Positions 1-8,080 are shown, numbered from the stretch's first letter. The stretch: DNA of 32,665 nucleotides from Marinomonas fungiae (GCF_001418205.1 NZ_LIQF01000007.1:1-32665), one strand, 5' to 3'. The notes: a model not told the origin generated them from the sequence alone. Translations and numbers: made by a program.

Positions 1-165
1 TCTGATGGCAGTCATTAGAAGCTGATGTGCGTGCAGGGATCTGACCCCAGAAAGGCTATTGTCTTTGTCTGATCAGGTATCTAAAGAATGGCCATCGCAT
101 TTAAAACTTACGAATCTGACTGGCTTTTGAATCTTTTGTTACCAAGCGGAACCATAGCCGCTTTA
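1..165. other. Left-edge non-coding sequence
   Basis: No convincing gene lies between the window edge and the end of the RpiR gene. A minus-strand reading frame is open from about position 73 to the edge but is too short to judge. Around 26-52 is a run reading GGGGTCAGATCCCTG on the minus strand. From memory, this resembles sequences found near REP-associated (Y1) transposase genes in gammaproteobacteria. No transposase is present here, so this is only a pointer to what may lie outside the window. Confidence 0.3.
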
Positions 166-978
166 CTAGGACTCCATCTCATCCAAGTCCTTGTAGAGCT
201 TTGAAATGGCCTGAGTGCGATGCTGTGCTGTCTCTCCAATCAATGCATAAACTTGGTTACAAAGCATGGAAACTAAGCTCATAGGCGCAGCGTAGCTGTA
301 AAAGGGGTTATTGTCGCCCAAATGGCACACCAGCACTTGGCGCACCTGTTGGTTATAGATCTGTCCAGTTGGGTCAGTGACCAAAACCGTATTACGACCT
401 TCTAGCGCTTCGACGATCTTTTTAAAGATATGGGTGCGTCGACGAAAGCCAAATAATACGATCACTTCGTCCTCTAAAATATCGTGTAGATCTTCCCCAA
501 GCGTTTGCCCAGGCTGAGGTAGAAGGCGTACCGATGGTCGAATTTGCTGTAGCTGCTGACGAAAATGCAGCGCAACAGGATAGGAGTTACGAAATCCGAT
601 TAAAGTAACTCGTGATGCGGTTGCAAGCTGACGGCTGATTTCCTCCAGTACCTCGGTACGCAGTCCTTCGAACGTCAGTGTTAAGTTGTTCAACTCTTCC
701 GTCGTTTGGTCGATCTCACTGCCTTGTGTCAGTAACGGAACACCGCTTTGACGAAGTTGCAATTGCGCTTGTTTGGCATCTTGCTGAGAGTCAAAGCCTA
801 ATTGACGAAAGAATCGACTCACGGTCGCTTTCGACGTTTGTGTGTGCTCTGCAATTTCGGCCGAAGTTTGACTTACAATCGCCAAGGGATGTTGCTGAAG
901 ATAATTCGCAATAGTGCGCGCCGATGGCGACAAAGTGGGGTAGTTCTGTTCAATAAGTGAGAGGACATCCTGCTTCAC
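166..978 (-). CDS. MurR/RpiR family transcriptional regulator
   Basis: A 270-residue DNA-binding regulator with the two-domain RpiR layout. Residues about 1-77 form the HTH_6 domain, with a helix-turn-helix around TSKATVSRFFRQLGF. Residues about 110-250 form a SIS (sugar isomerase) fold that in this family binds phosphosugars or other small ligands. Length is typical. The start is GTG at 978; no strong Shine-Dalgarno is visible, so the start is less certain than the gene. It lies 87 bp downstream of a chemoreceptor on the same strand, and both face away from an amino-acid ABC transporter. That suggests it may control this cluster, possibly through the GTTTCA/TGAAAC sites at 2978-3044. The family assignment is firm. 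The ligand and targets are inference. Confidence 0.88.
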   Translation of the reverse strand: MKQDVLSLIEQNYPTLSPSARTIANYLQQHPLAIVSQTSAEIAEHTQTSKATVSRFFRQLGFDSQQDAKQAQLQLRQSGVPLLTQGSEIDQTTEELNNLTLTFEGLRTEVLEEISRQLATASRVTLIGFRNSYPVALHFRQQLQQIRPSVRLLPQPGQTLGEDLHDILEDEVIVLFGFRRRTHIFKKIVEALEGRNTVLVTDPTGQIYNQQVRQVLVCHLGDNNPFYSYAAPMSLVSMLCNQVYALIGETAQHRTQAISKLYKDLDEMES

Positions 979-1065
979 GGTAATGTGCTGCCTTCAATGA
1001 TAACGAATATACATACGTTAATCGAAAGCAGCAGTCGTGCCAACTAACTCTTACCGAATGAGGCT

Positions 1066-2691
1066 TCAGGAAGGCAAGCGAAAAGTGGATGTAGCTGATT
1101 TACTGCGCATCACCGCAGCTTGTAATGTATTGGTAAGCGACTCGAGCTGCTCTGAAGTAAGCGTGTTGTGACGAATTACATCTACGATCATTTGAACTTG
1201 CTGTCTAATGTTAGACGCATCTTGGCTTTGCTGAGCGGCTAGTTGTGTTAAGTCATTGAGGCTGTGTAATGCTTGAGCTGAATCCTCTTCTAACTGAGAC
1301 AGAGGAGTCACCACTTGCTCGATTTGCTCCATTCCATGATGTACCTTTGCTCGGCCTTGCTCCAGTTCAGAAGCAACCTGTGTGGCTAATTGACTAATTT
1401 GCGTGATGACATGGTCAATTGATTCGGTAACCGATGCGGTATTGTTTGCCAGATTACGTACTTCATCCGCAACTACGGCGAAGCCTCGTCCTGTTTCCCC
1501 TGCGCGAGCTGCCTCGATCGAAGCATTTAGTGCGAGCAAATTAGTTTGGTCGGCTACCTCTCGTATTTGGTCAACGAATTCTGTTACTTTTGCTGCACTT
1601 TGTTCCAAGTCTGCAACCGAAGTCGCGCTGTCCGCCATAAAGTTAGCAACATTACGAATATCCGTTGATGCGGCATTAATAACAACTACGCCTTGCTTAG
1701 CGAGTTGGTGTGCCGAATCCGCTTGGTCTTTTGCTGAAGTAAGATGGCTAGCAATCCGCTGCGAGACATTACTTAGCTGTGTAATCGAATGGTCAATGCT
1801 AGTCGCCATTTTCTCTTGCGACTGGGCCCCCGTTCGAACGTCAGTGACCGTTGTGCCGATAGCGTTCACGGAATCTGAAACAGTATGAACGCTCAGATTA
1901 ATATCTTTTAGTAAGTTGACCAAGCTTGAACGCATTTTCTCTGTGCTATGTGCTAGATGAGCCAGTTCCCCTGAAGTATTCAATAACACAGGCTTAGAGA
2001 CATCGCCTTCAGCTACTTGATCTAAGATTGCGCCAACTGACTGAAGGGGGTGCACGACAGAACGGGTGATGAGCAACGCCATGATCAAACCTGCAATCAA
2101 GGCGAGTAGGCCAATGCTTAACATCATGATGATCGCCTGATCACTGCTTTCTAAAACGTCCTGTTGCTGCTCTGACATCGCCAAGCGCTGAGTGTCTGCA
2201 TAGGCTTGGGCGAGTTTTATAAAGTCTTCTAGCTGCACTCGTGTGTCGCCTGACATTTGTTTTTTTGCATCGTCTAGCTCACCAAATTCAAGGGCTTCTA
2301 CTGTTGCTTGCAGGGCACTTTGATAGCGTGTTTTCTGATCGATCAGCTGAGCAAGTTTAGTGGTATCACCTGTGCTATCTGTTAGGTTTTGCATGCCTTC
2401 AATACGGGCGTCCATGGCGGCATTTTTGGCATCAATTTCTTTGTAGATTGCAACGCGCTGGTCTCGCTCATCTAACACAAACAATAGTAATAGGCGACTA
2501 GCTAACCCTTCAGCAAGATTGGTCAGCTCTGTGCTGGACTCCACTAGCTGTGCATTACGCTCCACAATCTGTTCTAAGCTTGCCGTGAGGTTATGTAACC
2601 GAGTAATCGCAACGCCGGTGATAACCGATAGTAAAATCAGCAAGGTCATAAAGCTTGCTATCAATTTCCCTTTAATGGTCCTGATGCCCAT
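1066..2691 (-). CDS. Methyl-accepting chemotaxis protein
   Basis: An inner-membrane chemoreceptor that would signal through CheW/CheA. From the chosen ATG it has 541 residues: TM1 near residues 8-30, a periplasmic helical sensor (four-helix-bundle type) to about 185, TM2 about 188-210 (rich in Leu/Ile/Ala), a HAMP domain, then a long cytoplasmic coiled coil. The conserved signalling tip is clear ([18 protein letters not shown], then [15 protein letters not shown]). An upstream in-frame start exists at 2745, but the ATG at 2691 is preceded by GGGGAG at good spacing and directly gives the positively charged N-terminus MGIRTIKGK, so I chose it. The gene is divergent from the ABC transporter and codirectional with the RpiR gene. 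The attractant is unknown; amino acids are a guess from context. Confidence 0.93.
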   Translation of the reverse strand: MGIRTIKGKLIASFMTLLILLSVITGVAITRLHNLTASLEQIVERNAQLVESSTELTNLAEGLASRLLLLFVLDERDQRVAIYKEIDAKNAAMDARIEGMQNLTDSTGDTTKLAQLIDQKTRYQSALQATVEALEFGELDDAKKQMSGDTRVQLEDFIKLAQAYADTQRLAMSEQQQDVLESSDQAIIMMLSIGLLALIAGLIMALLITRSVVHPLQSVGAILDQVAEGDVSKPVLLNTSGELAHLAHSTEKMRSSLVNLLKDINLSVHTVSDSVNAIGTTVTDVRTGAQSQEKMATSIDHSITQLSNVSQRIASHLTSAKDQADSAHQLAKQGVVVINAASTDIRNVANFMADSATSVADLEQSAAKVTEFVDQIREVADQTNLLALNASIEAARAGETGRGFAVVADEVRNLANNTASVTESIDHVITQISQLATQVASELEQGRAKVHHGMEQIEQVVTPLSQLEEDSAQALHSLNDLTQLAAQQSQDASNIRQQVQMIVDVIRHNTLTSEQLESLTNTLQAAVMRSKSATSTFRLPS

Positions 2692-2977
2692 ATTCAACTC
2701 CCCGTACTTTGATACGCCAGTGGTATTTAAATTAGACGTAATCACTTAGAGAGTTATTACAGCCTCCTGCAATTTCTTGCTTTTTAGGCTAACCGTGTCA
2801 GATCAGAATAAGTGATTACAGTATGATTGCTCTTTTTTGGTGCGACGATATTTGTTTGGCGTTATAACAGGGCGCTTTAAAAATTGACTTATTGGTCAGA
2901 TAGTTAGGGGTAAAATAATGTTCAAAGCGAATAAAATCTAATGCCTGTTGGTACTTACGCTTCACGAGATAAAATGG

Positions 2978-2993
2978 TGAAACTTTAGTTTCA
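2978..2993. promoter_or_regulatory. Perfect palindrome TGAAACT-TT-AGTTTCA (candidate operator)
   Basis: A 7-bp inverted repeat with a 2-bp centre, ending 4 bp before the -24 element (which begins at TTGG, 2996). The same half-sites recur downstream in opposite order: GTTTCA at 3019-3024 and TGAAAC at 3039-3044, bracketing the predicted start site and leader. Four copies of one hexamer within 67 bp around a promoter suggest a dimeric regulator. The neighbouring RpiR protein is the obvious candidate, but no direct evidence links them. Confidence 0.6.
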
Positions 2994-2995
2994 TA

Positions 2996-3012
2996 TTGGC
3001 ATGGGTGTTGCA
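2996..3012 (+). promoter_or_regulatory. Sigma-54 (RpoN) -24/-12 promoter
   Basis: The sequence TTGGCATGGGTGTTGCA matches the RpoN consensus YTGGCACGrNNNTTGCW at all defined positions but one (T instead of C after GGCA). The GG at 2998-2999 and GC at 3010-3011 are separated by the obligatory 10 bases. This predicts transcription from about 3023, a 37-base leader, and expression that depends on an AAA+ enhancer-binding protein such as NtrC. That fits an amino-acid uptake operon. Confidence 0.8.
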
Positions 3013-3059
3013 AAATGTGTTTCATAACTATCACAAAGTGAAACGAGGCAACCACAATC

Positions 3060-3854
3060 ATGAAAGCACTAAAGCAACTACTAGGAAAAACTCTTCTTGC
3101 AACCGCTTGTTTAGGTACTGCAGTTTCCGCTATGGCGGACGTACTAAGCGATATCAAAGCTCGTGACGAGATCCGCATTGCGGTTCCGCAAGATTTCCCT
3201 CCATTCGGTTCTGTTGGAGCGGATCTGAAGCCACAGGGGATTGATGTGGATATGGCTCACTACATTGCCGATCAGCTAGGCGTTGATTTGACTATTGTGC
3301 CGGTGACCAGCGCTAACCGTATTCCTTACCTACAAACGAATAAAGTAGATCTTGTGATTTCCAGCTTAGGGAAAAACCCTGAGCGTGAAAAAGCCATCGA
3401 TTTTTCAACGCCTTATGCGCCATTCTTTTTAGGGGTGTTCGGTGATCAGAGTGTCGCGGTTGGTGCATTACAGGATTTGTCGGGTAAAACGGTGGGTGTT
3501 ACACGTGGCTCTGTCGAAGATTTAGAGCTTGAGAAGAATGCACCAAGTGATGTGACCATCCAACGCTTTGAAGATAACAACACTACCCTCACTGCTTACT
3601 TGTCAGGTCAAGTTAACTTGATTGCAACAGGTAACCTAGTGGCAACCGAAATTGCTAAACGCAAACCAGCCCGAGCTCCAGAAGCAAAGTTCATGTTGAA
3701 AGACTCTCCATGTTACATCGGTATGGCTAAAGGTGAAGCCGCGCTACAGTCAGAAGTAAATGCCATCATTGCGAAAGCATTAGCGGAAGGGAAATTAAAC
3801 GATATCTCGGTTAAATGGTTGAAAGCGCCTCTGCCTAAAGGCTTCGGTGCGTAA
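3060..3854 (+). CDS. Polar amino-acid ABC transporter, periplasmic binding protein (SBP_bac_3)
   Basis: A 264-residue secreted receptor that captures an amino acid in the periplasm and delivers it to the permeases encoded next. Residues 1-26 form a signal peptide (basic start, hydrophobic core, cleavage near AMA-D). The mature part has family-3 landmarks: the start RIAVPQDFPPFG, GIDVDMA, then SANRIPYL with the Arg that usually binds the substrate alpha-carboxylate, and DLVISSLGKNPEREKAIDFS. The ATG is preceded by GAGG at 3045-3048. It is the first gene of a tight four-gene operon behind a sigma-54 promoter. The substrate cannot be read from sequence; nitrogen-rich or sulphur amino acids are possible. 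Confidence 0.92.
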   Translation: MKALKQLLGKTLLATACLGTAVSAMADVLSDIKARDEIRIAVPQDFPPFGSVGADLKPQGIDVDMAHYIADQLGVDLTIVPVTSANRIPYLQTNKVDLVISSLGKNPEREKAIDFSTPYAPFFLGVFGDQSVAVGALQDLSGKTVGVTRGSVEDLELEKNAPSDVTIQRFEDNNTTLTAYLSGQVNLIATGNLVATEIAKRKPARAPEAKFMLKDSPCYIGMAKGEAALQSEVNAIIAKALAEGKLNDISVKWLKAPLPKGFGA

Positions 3855-3863
3855 GGCTAAATT

Positions 3864-4526
3864 ATGCTGAATTTTTCAGACCTATTACCTTACACGGATA
3901 TGTTCTTAGGTGGTCTGTTGACCACCTTGGAGCTGACCGTTTTGACCACTGTTCTGGGCATCTTGGTCGGTACTACCTGTGCCGCCATCCGCCAGTACGG
4001 TAGTGTTGGTAGCAAACGTGCCGTGGCTGCATACGTTGAATTGATCCGCAATACGCCTTTTATCGTGCAGTTGTTCTTTATTTTCTTTGGCTTGCCTTCC
4101 ATTGGCCTAATGTTGACACCTTGGCAAGCCAGTATCATTGCGCTGACCATCAATTTAGGAGCCTACAGCACGGAGATCATCCGCGCCGGTCTAAGCAATA
4201 TTCCTAAAGGGCAGTGGGAAGCGGCCAAAGTCCTGGGTTTAAACTTCCGTCAAACACTGATTCGCGTGATCTTCACGCCCGCCTTTGAAAAGATTTATCC
4301 AGCCCTGACCAGTCAATGCATCATCGTCATGTTAGGGTCTGCTGTGCTGTCACAAATTTCGGTCGAAGATCTCACTTACGCCGCTAACTTAGTTCAATCG
4401 CGTAACTTTCGAGCGTTTGAAAGCTATGTCGTAACAGCGCTGATGTATTTAGGTTTGGCTATGTTCATGCGTTATGTGTTTACTCTGATTGGTAAACGTG
4501 TATTCGCTTTTCGGGAGGCTCAATGA
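3864..4526 (+). CDS. Amino-acid ABC transporter permease 1 (HisM/GlnP family)
   Basis: A 220-residue inner-membrane permease with about five transmembrane segments. The family-specific cytoplasmic EAA loop, which docks the ATPase, is clear: GQWEAAKVLGLNFRQTLIRVI. The segment ELIRNTPFIVQLFFIFFGLP is typical of HisQM/GlnP permeases. The gene starts 9 bp after the binding protein, with AAGG upstream of the ATG. Its end overlaps the next permease by 4 bases (ATGA), implying translational coupling. It most likely pairs with the second permease as a heterodimer. Confidence 0.93.
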   Translation: MLNFSDLLPYTDMFLGGLLTTLELTVLTTVLGILVGTTCAAIRQYGSVGSKRAVAAYVELIRNTPFIVQLFFIFFGLPSIGLMLTPWQASIIALTINLGAYSTEIIRAGLSNIPKGQWEAAKVLGLNFRQTLIRVIFTPAFEKIYPALTSQCIIVMLGSAVLSQISVEDLTYAANLVQSRNFRAFESYVVTALMYLGLAMFMRYVFTLIGKRVFAFREAQ

Positions 4527-5173
4527 TTGAATTTTCGAACTGGGATATTCTGCGCAACCTGTTGATTGCCACTCAATGGACCGTCTTACTTTCGATCGCA
4601 GCATTTGCTGGGGGAACCGCTGTGGCACTGGTTTTGACGGCGATGCGTTTAACACGCAATGTGGCCATGATGCGCATTGTTAAAGTCTATGTTGAGCTAT
4701 TTCAAGGTACGCCTCTCCTGATGCAGATGTTCCTGTGTTTCTTTGGTTTATCGATGGTTGGCTACGAAATTTCCGCATGGGGCGCTGCGATCCTATCGCT
4801 CACACTTTTCACCAGTGCCTTCTTAGTTGAAATCTGGCGTGGTTGTATCGATACCTTGCCGAAAGGTCAATGGGAAGCGAGTCGGGTACTTGGCTTGAAT
4901 TTTCTACAAACCTTACGTCATGTGATTCTGCCACAAGCGACCAAAGTCGCCTTTGCTCCGACGGTTGGTTTCTCGGTGCAAGTGGTAAAAGGTACTGCAC
5001 TTGCGTCCGTCATTGGCTTTGTTGAACTCACCAAAGCCGGCACCATGCTCAACAACGCTACCTTTGAGCCTTTCAAAGTCTTCGCCTTTGTCGCGCTGAT
5101 CTATTTTGCCCTATGTTACCCGCTGTCTCTGTGCAGCAAGTATTTGGAGAAGAAATACCATGTCGCTCGTTAA
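4523..5173 (+). CDS. Amino-acid ABC transporter permease 2 (HisQ/GlnP family)
   Basis: A 216-residue partner permease with the same topology as its neighbour. It carries the motif VYVELFQGTPLLMQMFLCFFG and the EAA loop PKGQWEASRVLGLNFLQTLR. The start overlaps the preceding stop (ATGA), and the end overlaps the ATPase gene by 14 bases, so the operon is tightly coupled. Sequence similarity to permease 1 around the EAA loop indicates ancient duplication, the usual pattern for two-permease polar amino-acid importers. Confidence 0.93.
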   Translation: MIEFSNWDILRNLLIATQWTVLLSIAAFAGGTAVALVLTAMRLTRNVAMMRIVKVYVELFQGTPLLMQMFLCFFGLSMVGYEISAWGAAILSLTLFTSAFLVEIWRGCIDTLPKGQWEASRVLGLNFLQTLRHVILPQATKVAFAPTVGFSVQVVKGTALASVIGFVELTKAGTMLNNATFEPFKVFAFVALIYFALCYPLSLCSKYLEKKYHVAR

Positions 5174-5888
5174 GCTAGATCAAGTCCATAAATACTATGG
5201 CGACTTCCATGTGCTTAAAGGCATTGATCTCAATATCAAAGCGGGAGAAGTGGTATCCATTATTGGTAGAAGTGGCTCGGGCAAGAGCACTTTATTACGT
5301 TGCATTAATGGTCTGGAAGAATACCAAGAGGGCGGCATCTCAGTTGACGATAAAGAGGTCACTTCGGACGATATTCAAGTACGTCGATTGGCACTCAGTG
5401 TGGGTATGATCTTCCAAAGTTTTAATTTGTTCCCACATCTGACGGTGGGAGAAAATATCATGCTCGCACCGACCATCGTGTTGAAAAAGACTAAGGCCGA
5501 AGCCGAGAAAACGGCTCGTGTGATGCTTGAAAAGGTAGGACTTGGGGATAAGTTTGACCGTTATCCAGAGAAACTGTCTGGCGGTCAGCAGCAGCGTGTC
5601 GCCATTGCTCGGGCCTTGGCGATGAATCCCAAAGTGTTACTCTGTGATGAGATTACGTCAGCGCTAGATCCTGAATTAGTTGGTGAGGTGTTGAAAGTCT
5701 TGGAACAGCTCGCGGCTGAGGGCATGACATTGATCCTAGTGACCCATGAAATGAACTTCGCTCGAGACGTGGGCGATCGCGTGGTGTTTATGCATCAAGG
5801 CAAAGTATGGGAGCAGGGCAATTCTAAAAAACTGCTGTCTGAACCAGAAACAGAAGAGCTAAAGCAATTCATTGGCGCGGTACTCTAG
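5160..5888 (+). CDS. Amino-acid ABC transporter ATP-binding protein (GlnQ/HisP family)
   Basis: A 242-residue ATPase that powers the importer. The Walker A motif GRSGSGKST is at residues 36-44 (Lys42). The Q-loop lies in FQSFNLFPHLTV, the ABC signature is LSGGQQQRVAIARAL, Walker B is VLLCDEITSALDPE, and the switch His is in VTHEM. An in-frame start 18 codons upstream exists at 5106, but the ATG at 5160 follows GGAGAAG at proper spacing and begins with the family-typical MSLVKLDQVHKYYG. It is the last gene of the operon and is followed by a strong hairpin at 5906-5942. Confidence 0.95.
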   Translation: MSLVKLDQVHKYYGDFHVLKGIDLNIKAGEVVSIIGRSGSGKSTLLRCINGLEEYQEGGISVDDKEVTSDDIQVRRLALSVGMIFQSFNLFPHLTVGENIMLAPTIVLKKTKAEAEKTARVMLEKVGLGDKFDRYPEKLSGGQQQRVAIARALAMNPKVLLCDEITSALDPELVGEVLKVLEQLAAEGMTLILVTHEMNFARDVGDRVVFMHQGKVWEQGNSKKLLSEPETEELKQFIGAVL

Positions 5889-5905
5889 CAAAGTTTTCCA
5901 CAAGT

Positions 5906-5942
5906 GCTTAAAAGCGATAATCGTAAGGGGTCGCTTTTAAGC
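5906..5942 (+). terminator. 12-bp perfect hairpin after the ABC operon
   Basis: The arms GCTTAAAAGCGA (5906-5917) and TCGCTTTTAAGC (5931-5942) pair perfectly around a 13-base loop, 17 bp after the ATPase stop. The T-rich part lies within the stem and no U-tract follows. It may be a weak terminator or an mRNA 3'-end stabilising structure rather than a classical intrinsic terminator. Confidence 0.55.
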
Positions 5943-6091
5943 CGGACAACAAAAGCCCGCGCTAACGTGCCAATTGAATGATGTAAACTTTGAATGACAT
6001 AGCATTGTTGAAAACTAATCCTATCCAGCTAGTGATGTTTTTAGGAAATTTGTTTATGTTTAAAGCTCATTTACTGTTTCAGTGAGCCACT

Positions 6092-6301
6092 ATGATAATG
6101 GGCCTGTACCGAAAGCTAGTTGCTGCGAGCATCAGTTTTACAATATGTCGAAAAGGTGTGACGGCGATCGAGTATGCTGTGGTGAGCGTGACTATAGTCG
6201 CGATCGTAGCTGCCGTCTTTAACCCATCTACGGGACCTCTCTACGACGCTATGATCGCGGCCAAAAATGCCATTATTGCAGCGCTTGAAAATAACACCTA
6301 A
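6092..6301 (+). CDS. Flp-family type IVb pilin, orphan
   Basis: A 69-residue prepilin. The short basic leader ends in CRKG. The predicted prepilin peptidase site is followed by VTAIEYAVVSVTIVAIVAAVF, with the Flp Glu-Tyr pair and Glu at +5 of the mature protein. The rest is a short amphipathic tail. Flp pilins normally form Tad adhesion pili and need a CpaA/TadV peptidase and Tad secretion genes, none of which are in this window. An alternative ATG at 6098 is possible; 6092 is closer to the weak GTGAG upstream. The next gene, 97 bp on, encodes a GT9 glycosyltransferase. The family is clear from the N-terminus; function as a pilus subunit depends on genes elsewhere. Confidence 0.8.
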   Translation: MIMGLYRKLVAASISFTICRKGVTAIEYAVVSVTIVAIVAAVFNPSTGPLYDAMIAAKNAIIAALENNT

Positions 6302-6398
6302 GTTTTTGGCGATGTGAAAAAAATAATGACTGTTTTTGGGATCTTCTAACAACCTCGAGTACAATTCCTGACAATTTATATACGAATGGAATGTGTTC

Positions 6399-7439
6399 AT
6401 GACTCGACTCCCGCCAGACCGTTTGAAGCACCTATGGTTCGAACGAGGGGCATATGCCAATAAAAAAGCGCGCCAGTTTCTTAGAGAAGAATTTGATCCA
6501 AAAGCGGTTAAAAAAATTACTGTGATTCGCCATGCCGCATTAGGGGATCAAGTAATTCTTCGGCCTTTTCTTATCGAAGCACGGAAATTCTTCCCAAATG
6601 CCCACATTACTCTCGCGGCAGTGTCGAACTACCAGTATGGCATGCCTACCGATTTGGTAGATGATGTGAGTATTATGCCTGGCTCTGATATGCGTAAGAC
6701 CACTGGCACGAAAGATAAAATCGCCTGCATCAAAGCGCTGGGTGAGCAAGACATTATGTTTGATTTGGCCAGCACCAATCGTTCCCATTGGATGATGGCA
6801 CTGGGCAAAGCCAAACTTAAGATCGGTTTCCCATACGGAGCTGTACTGAAACGACTGCTATATGATATTGCCGTGTTCCGCTCGGATTTACAGCCGGAAG
6901 TTGAAGTGATGCTGGATATGCTACGTATATTGGGTCATACCCCCCCAATGCGCCTAGATTTCGCTTACCCGGATCATCAAGATGTTTGCGCTAAGGAGAA
7001 GCCTTTTATTCTTTATTTCAATGGCGCATCCATGAAAGACAAGATTTTGTCAAAAGAACAAATGCGTGAGTTGGTTGAAAAGAGTATGGCTGCCCTACCG
7101 GGTTATCAGCATGTTTATTTGGAAGGTAAAAATGACTTTGAGAAAGGCGAGTTCCTGAGGGATCTGGAGGCTAAAGAGAACTTCTCGATTCAGGCTTGCT
7201 TGCCTCTCGATGAGCTGGTTATGAAGGTGGCACAAGCTTCATTGTTAGTCGCACCGGATACCGGTGTGCGTAACATTGCTATTTCAACTCATACGCCAAC
7301 AGTGGGGATCTTTTATTTCACAGTGCCGTATCGTTATACACCACTGTATGAACCACATCACATTGTGATGCGCTCTGATGCCAGTGTGCCTTCTAGCGAT
7401 GAAATTGTGGCAAGTGTCGTTCAAGCGCTACAGTCTTAA
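6399..7439 (+). CDS. Glycosyltransferase family 9 (heptosyltransferase-like)
   Basis: A 346-residue GT-B enzyme of the ADP-heptose:LPS heptosyltransferase family, which transfers a heptose or related sugar to an envelope acceptor on the cytoplasmic side. Visible landmarks are KKITVIRHAALGDQVILRPFL near the N-terminus, the usual GD-containing opening, and LVAPDTGVRNIAISTHTPTVGIF in the second domain, which corresponds to the family's PDTGxxHxA sugar-nucleotide site. The usual His of that motif is replaced (DTGVRNIA), so donor or acceptor may differ from WaaC/WaaF. An alternative GTG start lies two codons upstream at 6393; I chose the ATG because of the GGA at 6388-6390. The gene stands alone, not in a waa cluster. 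Acceptor unknown. Confidence 0.82.
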   Translation: MTRLPPDRLKHLWFERGAYANKKARQFLREEFDPKAVKKITVIRHAALGDQVILRPFLIEARKFFPNAHITLAAVSNYQYGMPTDLVDDVSIMPGSDMRKTTGTKDKIACIKALGEQDIMFDLASTNRSHWMMALGKAKLKIGFPYGAVLKRLLYDIAVFRSDLQPEVEVMLDMLRILGHTPPMRLDFAYPDHQDVCAKEKPFILYFNGASMKDKILSKEQMRELVEKSMAALPGYQHVYLEGKNDFEKGEFLRDLEAKENFSIQACLPLDELVMKVAQASLLVAPDTGVRNIAISTHTPTVGIFYFTVPYRYTPLYEPHHIVMRSDASVPSSDEIVASVVQALQS

Positions 7440-7452
7440 TTCGATATAAAAA

Positions 7453-7474
7453 CGCCCACTCAATAGAGTGGGCG
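7453..7474 (-). terminator. Intrinsic terminator, mainly for the minus-strand gene
   Basis: CGCCCACTC and GAGTGGGCG form a 9-bp stem around the loop AATA. Read on the minus strand the stem is followed by GTTTTTA-type U-rich sequence, so it best serves the leftward small membrane-protein gene. It may also slow transcription coming from the GT9 gene. Confidence 0.75.
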
Positions 7475-7591
7475 CTAGCGCAGAACTTAAATGCTATCAC
7501 GGCGTTGCTGCAAAACTGGTGTACTTGGGGGCGTCATGCAAGCATTGGCCTAACGTTCCCCATGTAAATCGGAGAGAAGCTAGCTGACCCT

Positions 7592-8080
7592 CTAAATCGC
7601 TTCGTTCGGATTGTCTATATCAAATAAGTAAGCCCATTCTTTACTGCGCCCCATCGCATCTTTCATCTGTACTTTTAATACCCACTGCATACGTTCATCA
7701 GTACACAATGGTACGACAACCTGACTGTGCCAAGTATTATCAGGGCGTTTGCTAAGTGGGTATTCATACACCCCGAGGTACATGTCTCGTCCTTCTAAGA
7801 CAAGTTTTACATCTTGGGCATTTTGCACTGCTTTGGGTAAATCAAGGGTGGTACTGATACGACGGTTTAAGCGAATACCATCTTCAAATTGAATGGTGGC
7901 ACCATTGAAGCGCTCAGGTGTTTCTTGCAGTGTGCAAAGACCTGTATCGAGGTTACATGGCCCTAGCGCATCAGGCAGTGGATCTTCAGAGTGGACCCAC
8001 TTCACAATCGCCGCCACGCCAAATACAGAGACAAATGCACCAGCGTAGAAGAGCAGTTCAATTTTGCTGAAAACTTTCAT
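7592..8080 (-). CDS. Membrane-anchored protein of unknown function
   Basis: A 162-residue protein I do not recognise. Residues about 8-27 form one hydrophobic segment (an N-terminal anchor or uncleaved signal), followed by a soluble domain predicted to face the periplasm. Two cysteines lie close together in GPCNLDTGLCTL around residues 40-50, and a third occurs in VPLCTDERMQW, so a disulphide is possible. The frame stays open upstream to 8278, but those residues look non-coding and overlap the divergent acetyltransferase promoter. The ATG at 8080 directly precedes the basic and hydrophobic N-terminus. Its terminator is at 7453-7474. It is divergent from the YpeA-like gene with a 196-bp gap. 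Existence is likely; function is open. Confidence 0.68.
   Translation of the reverse strand: MKVFSKIELLFYAGAFVSVFGVAAIVKWVHSEDPLPDALGPCNLDTGLCTLQETPERFNGATIQFEDGIRLNRRISTTLDLPKAVQNAQDVKLVLEGRDMYLGVYEYPLSKRPDNTWHSQVVVPLCTDERMQWVLKVQMKDAMGRSKEWAYLFDIDNPNEAI

Larger units (their letters stand above)
2692..3059. other. Divergent intergenic region between chemoreceptor and ABC operon
   Basis: A 368-bp region holding the control sequences for two divergent units. The right third contains the sigma-54 promoter and GTTTCA/TGAAAC half-sites described separately. The left part is AT-rich. I could not identify a convincing sigma-70 promoter for the chemoreceptor. Reading frames crossing this region on the minus strand overlap the start of the binding-protein gene and look spurious. 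Confidence 0.6.

Noticed and set aside
2816..3178. 120-codon minus-strand ORF across the sigma-54 promoter and the start of the binding-protein gene
   Set aside because: It overlaps the well-supported binding-protein start and promoter and shows no coherent protein features.
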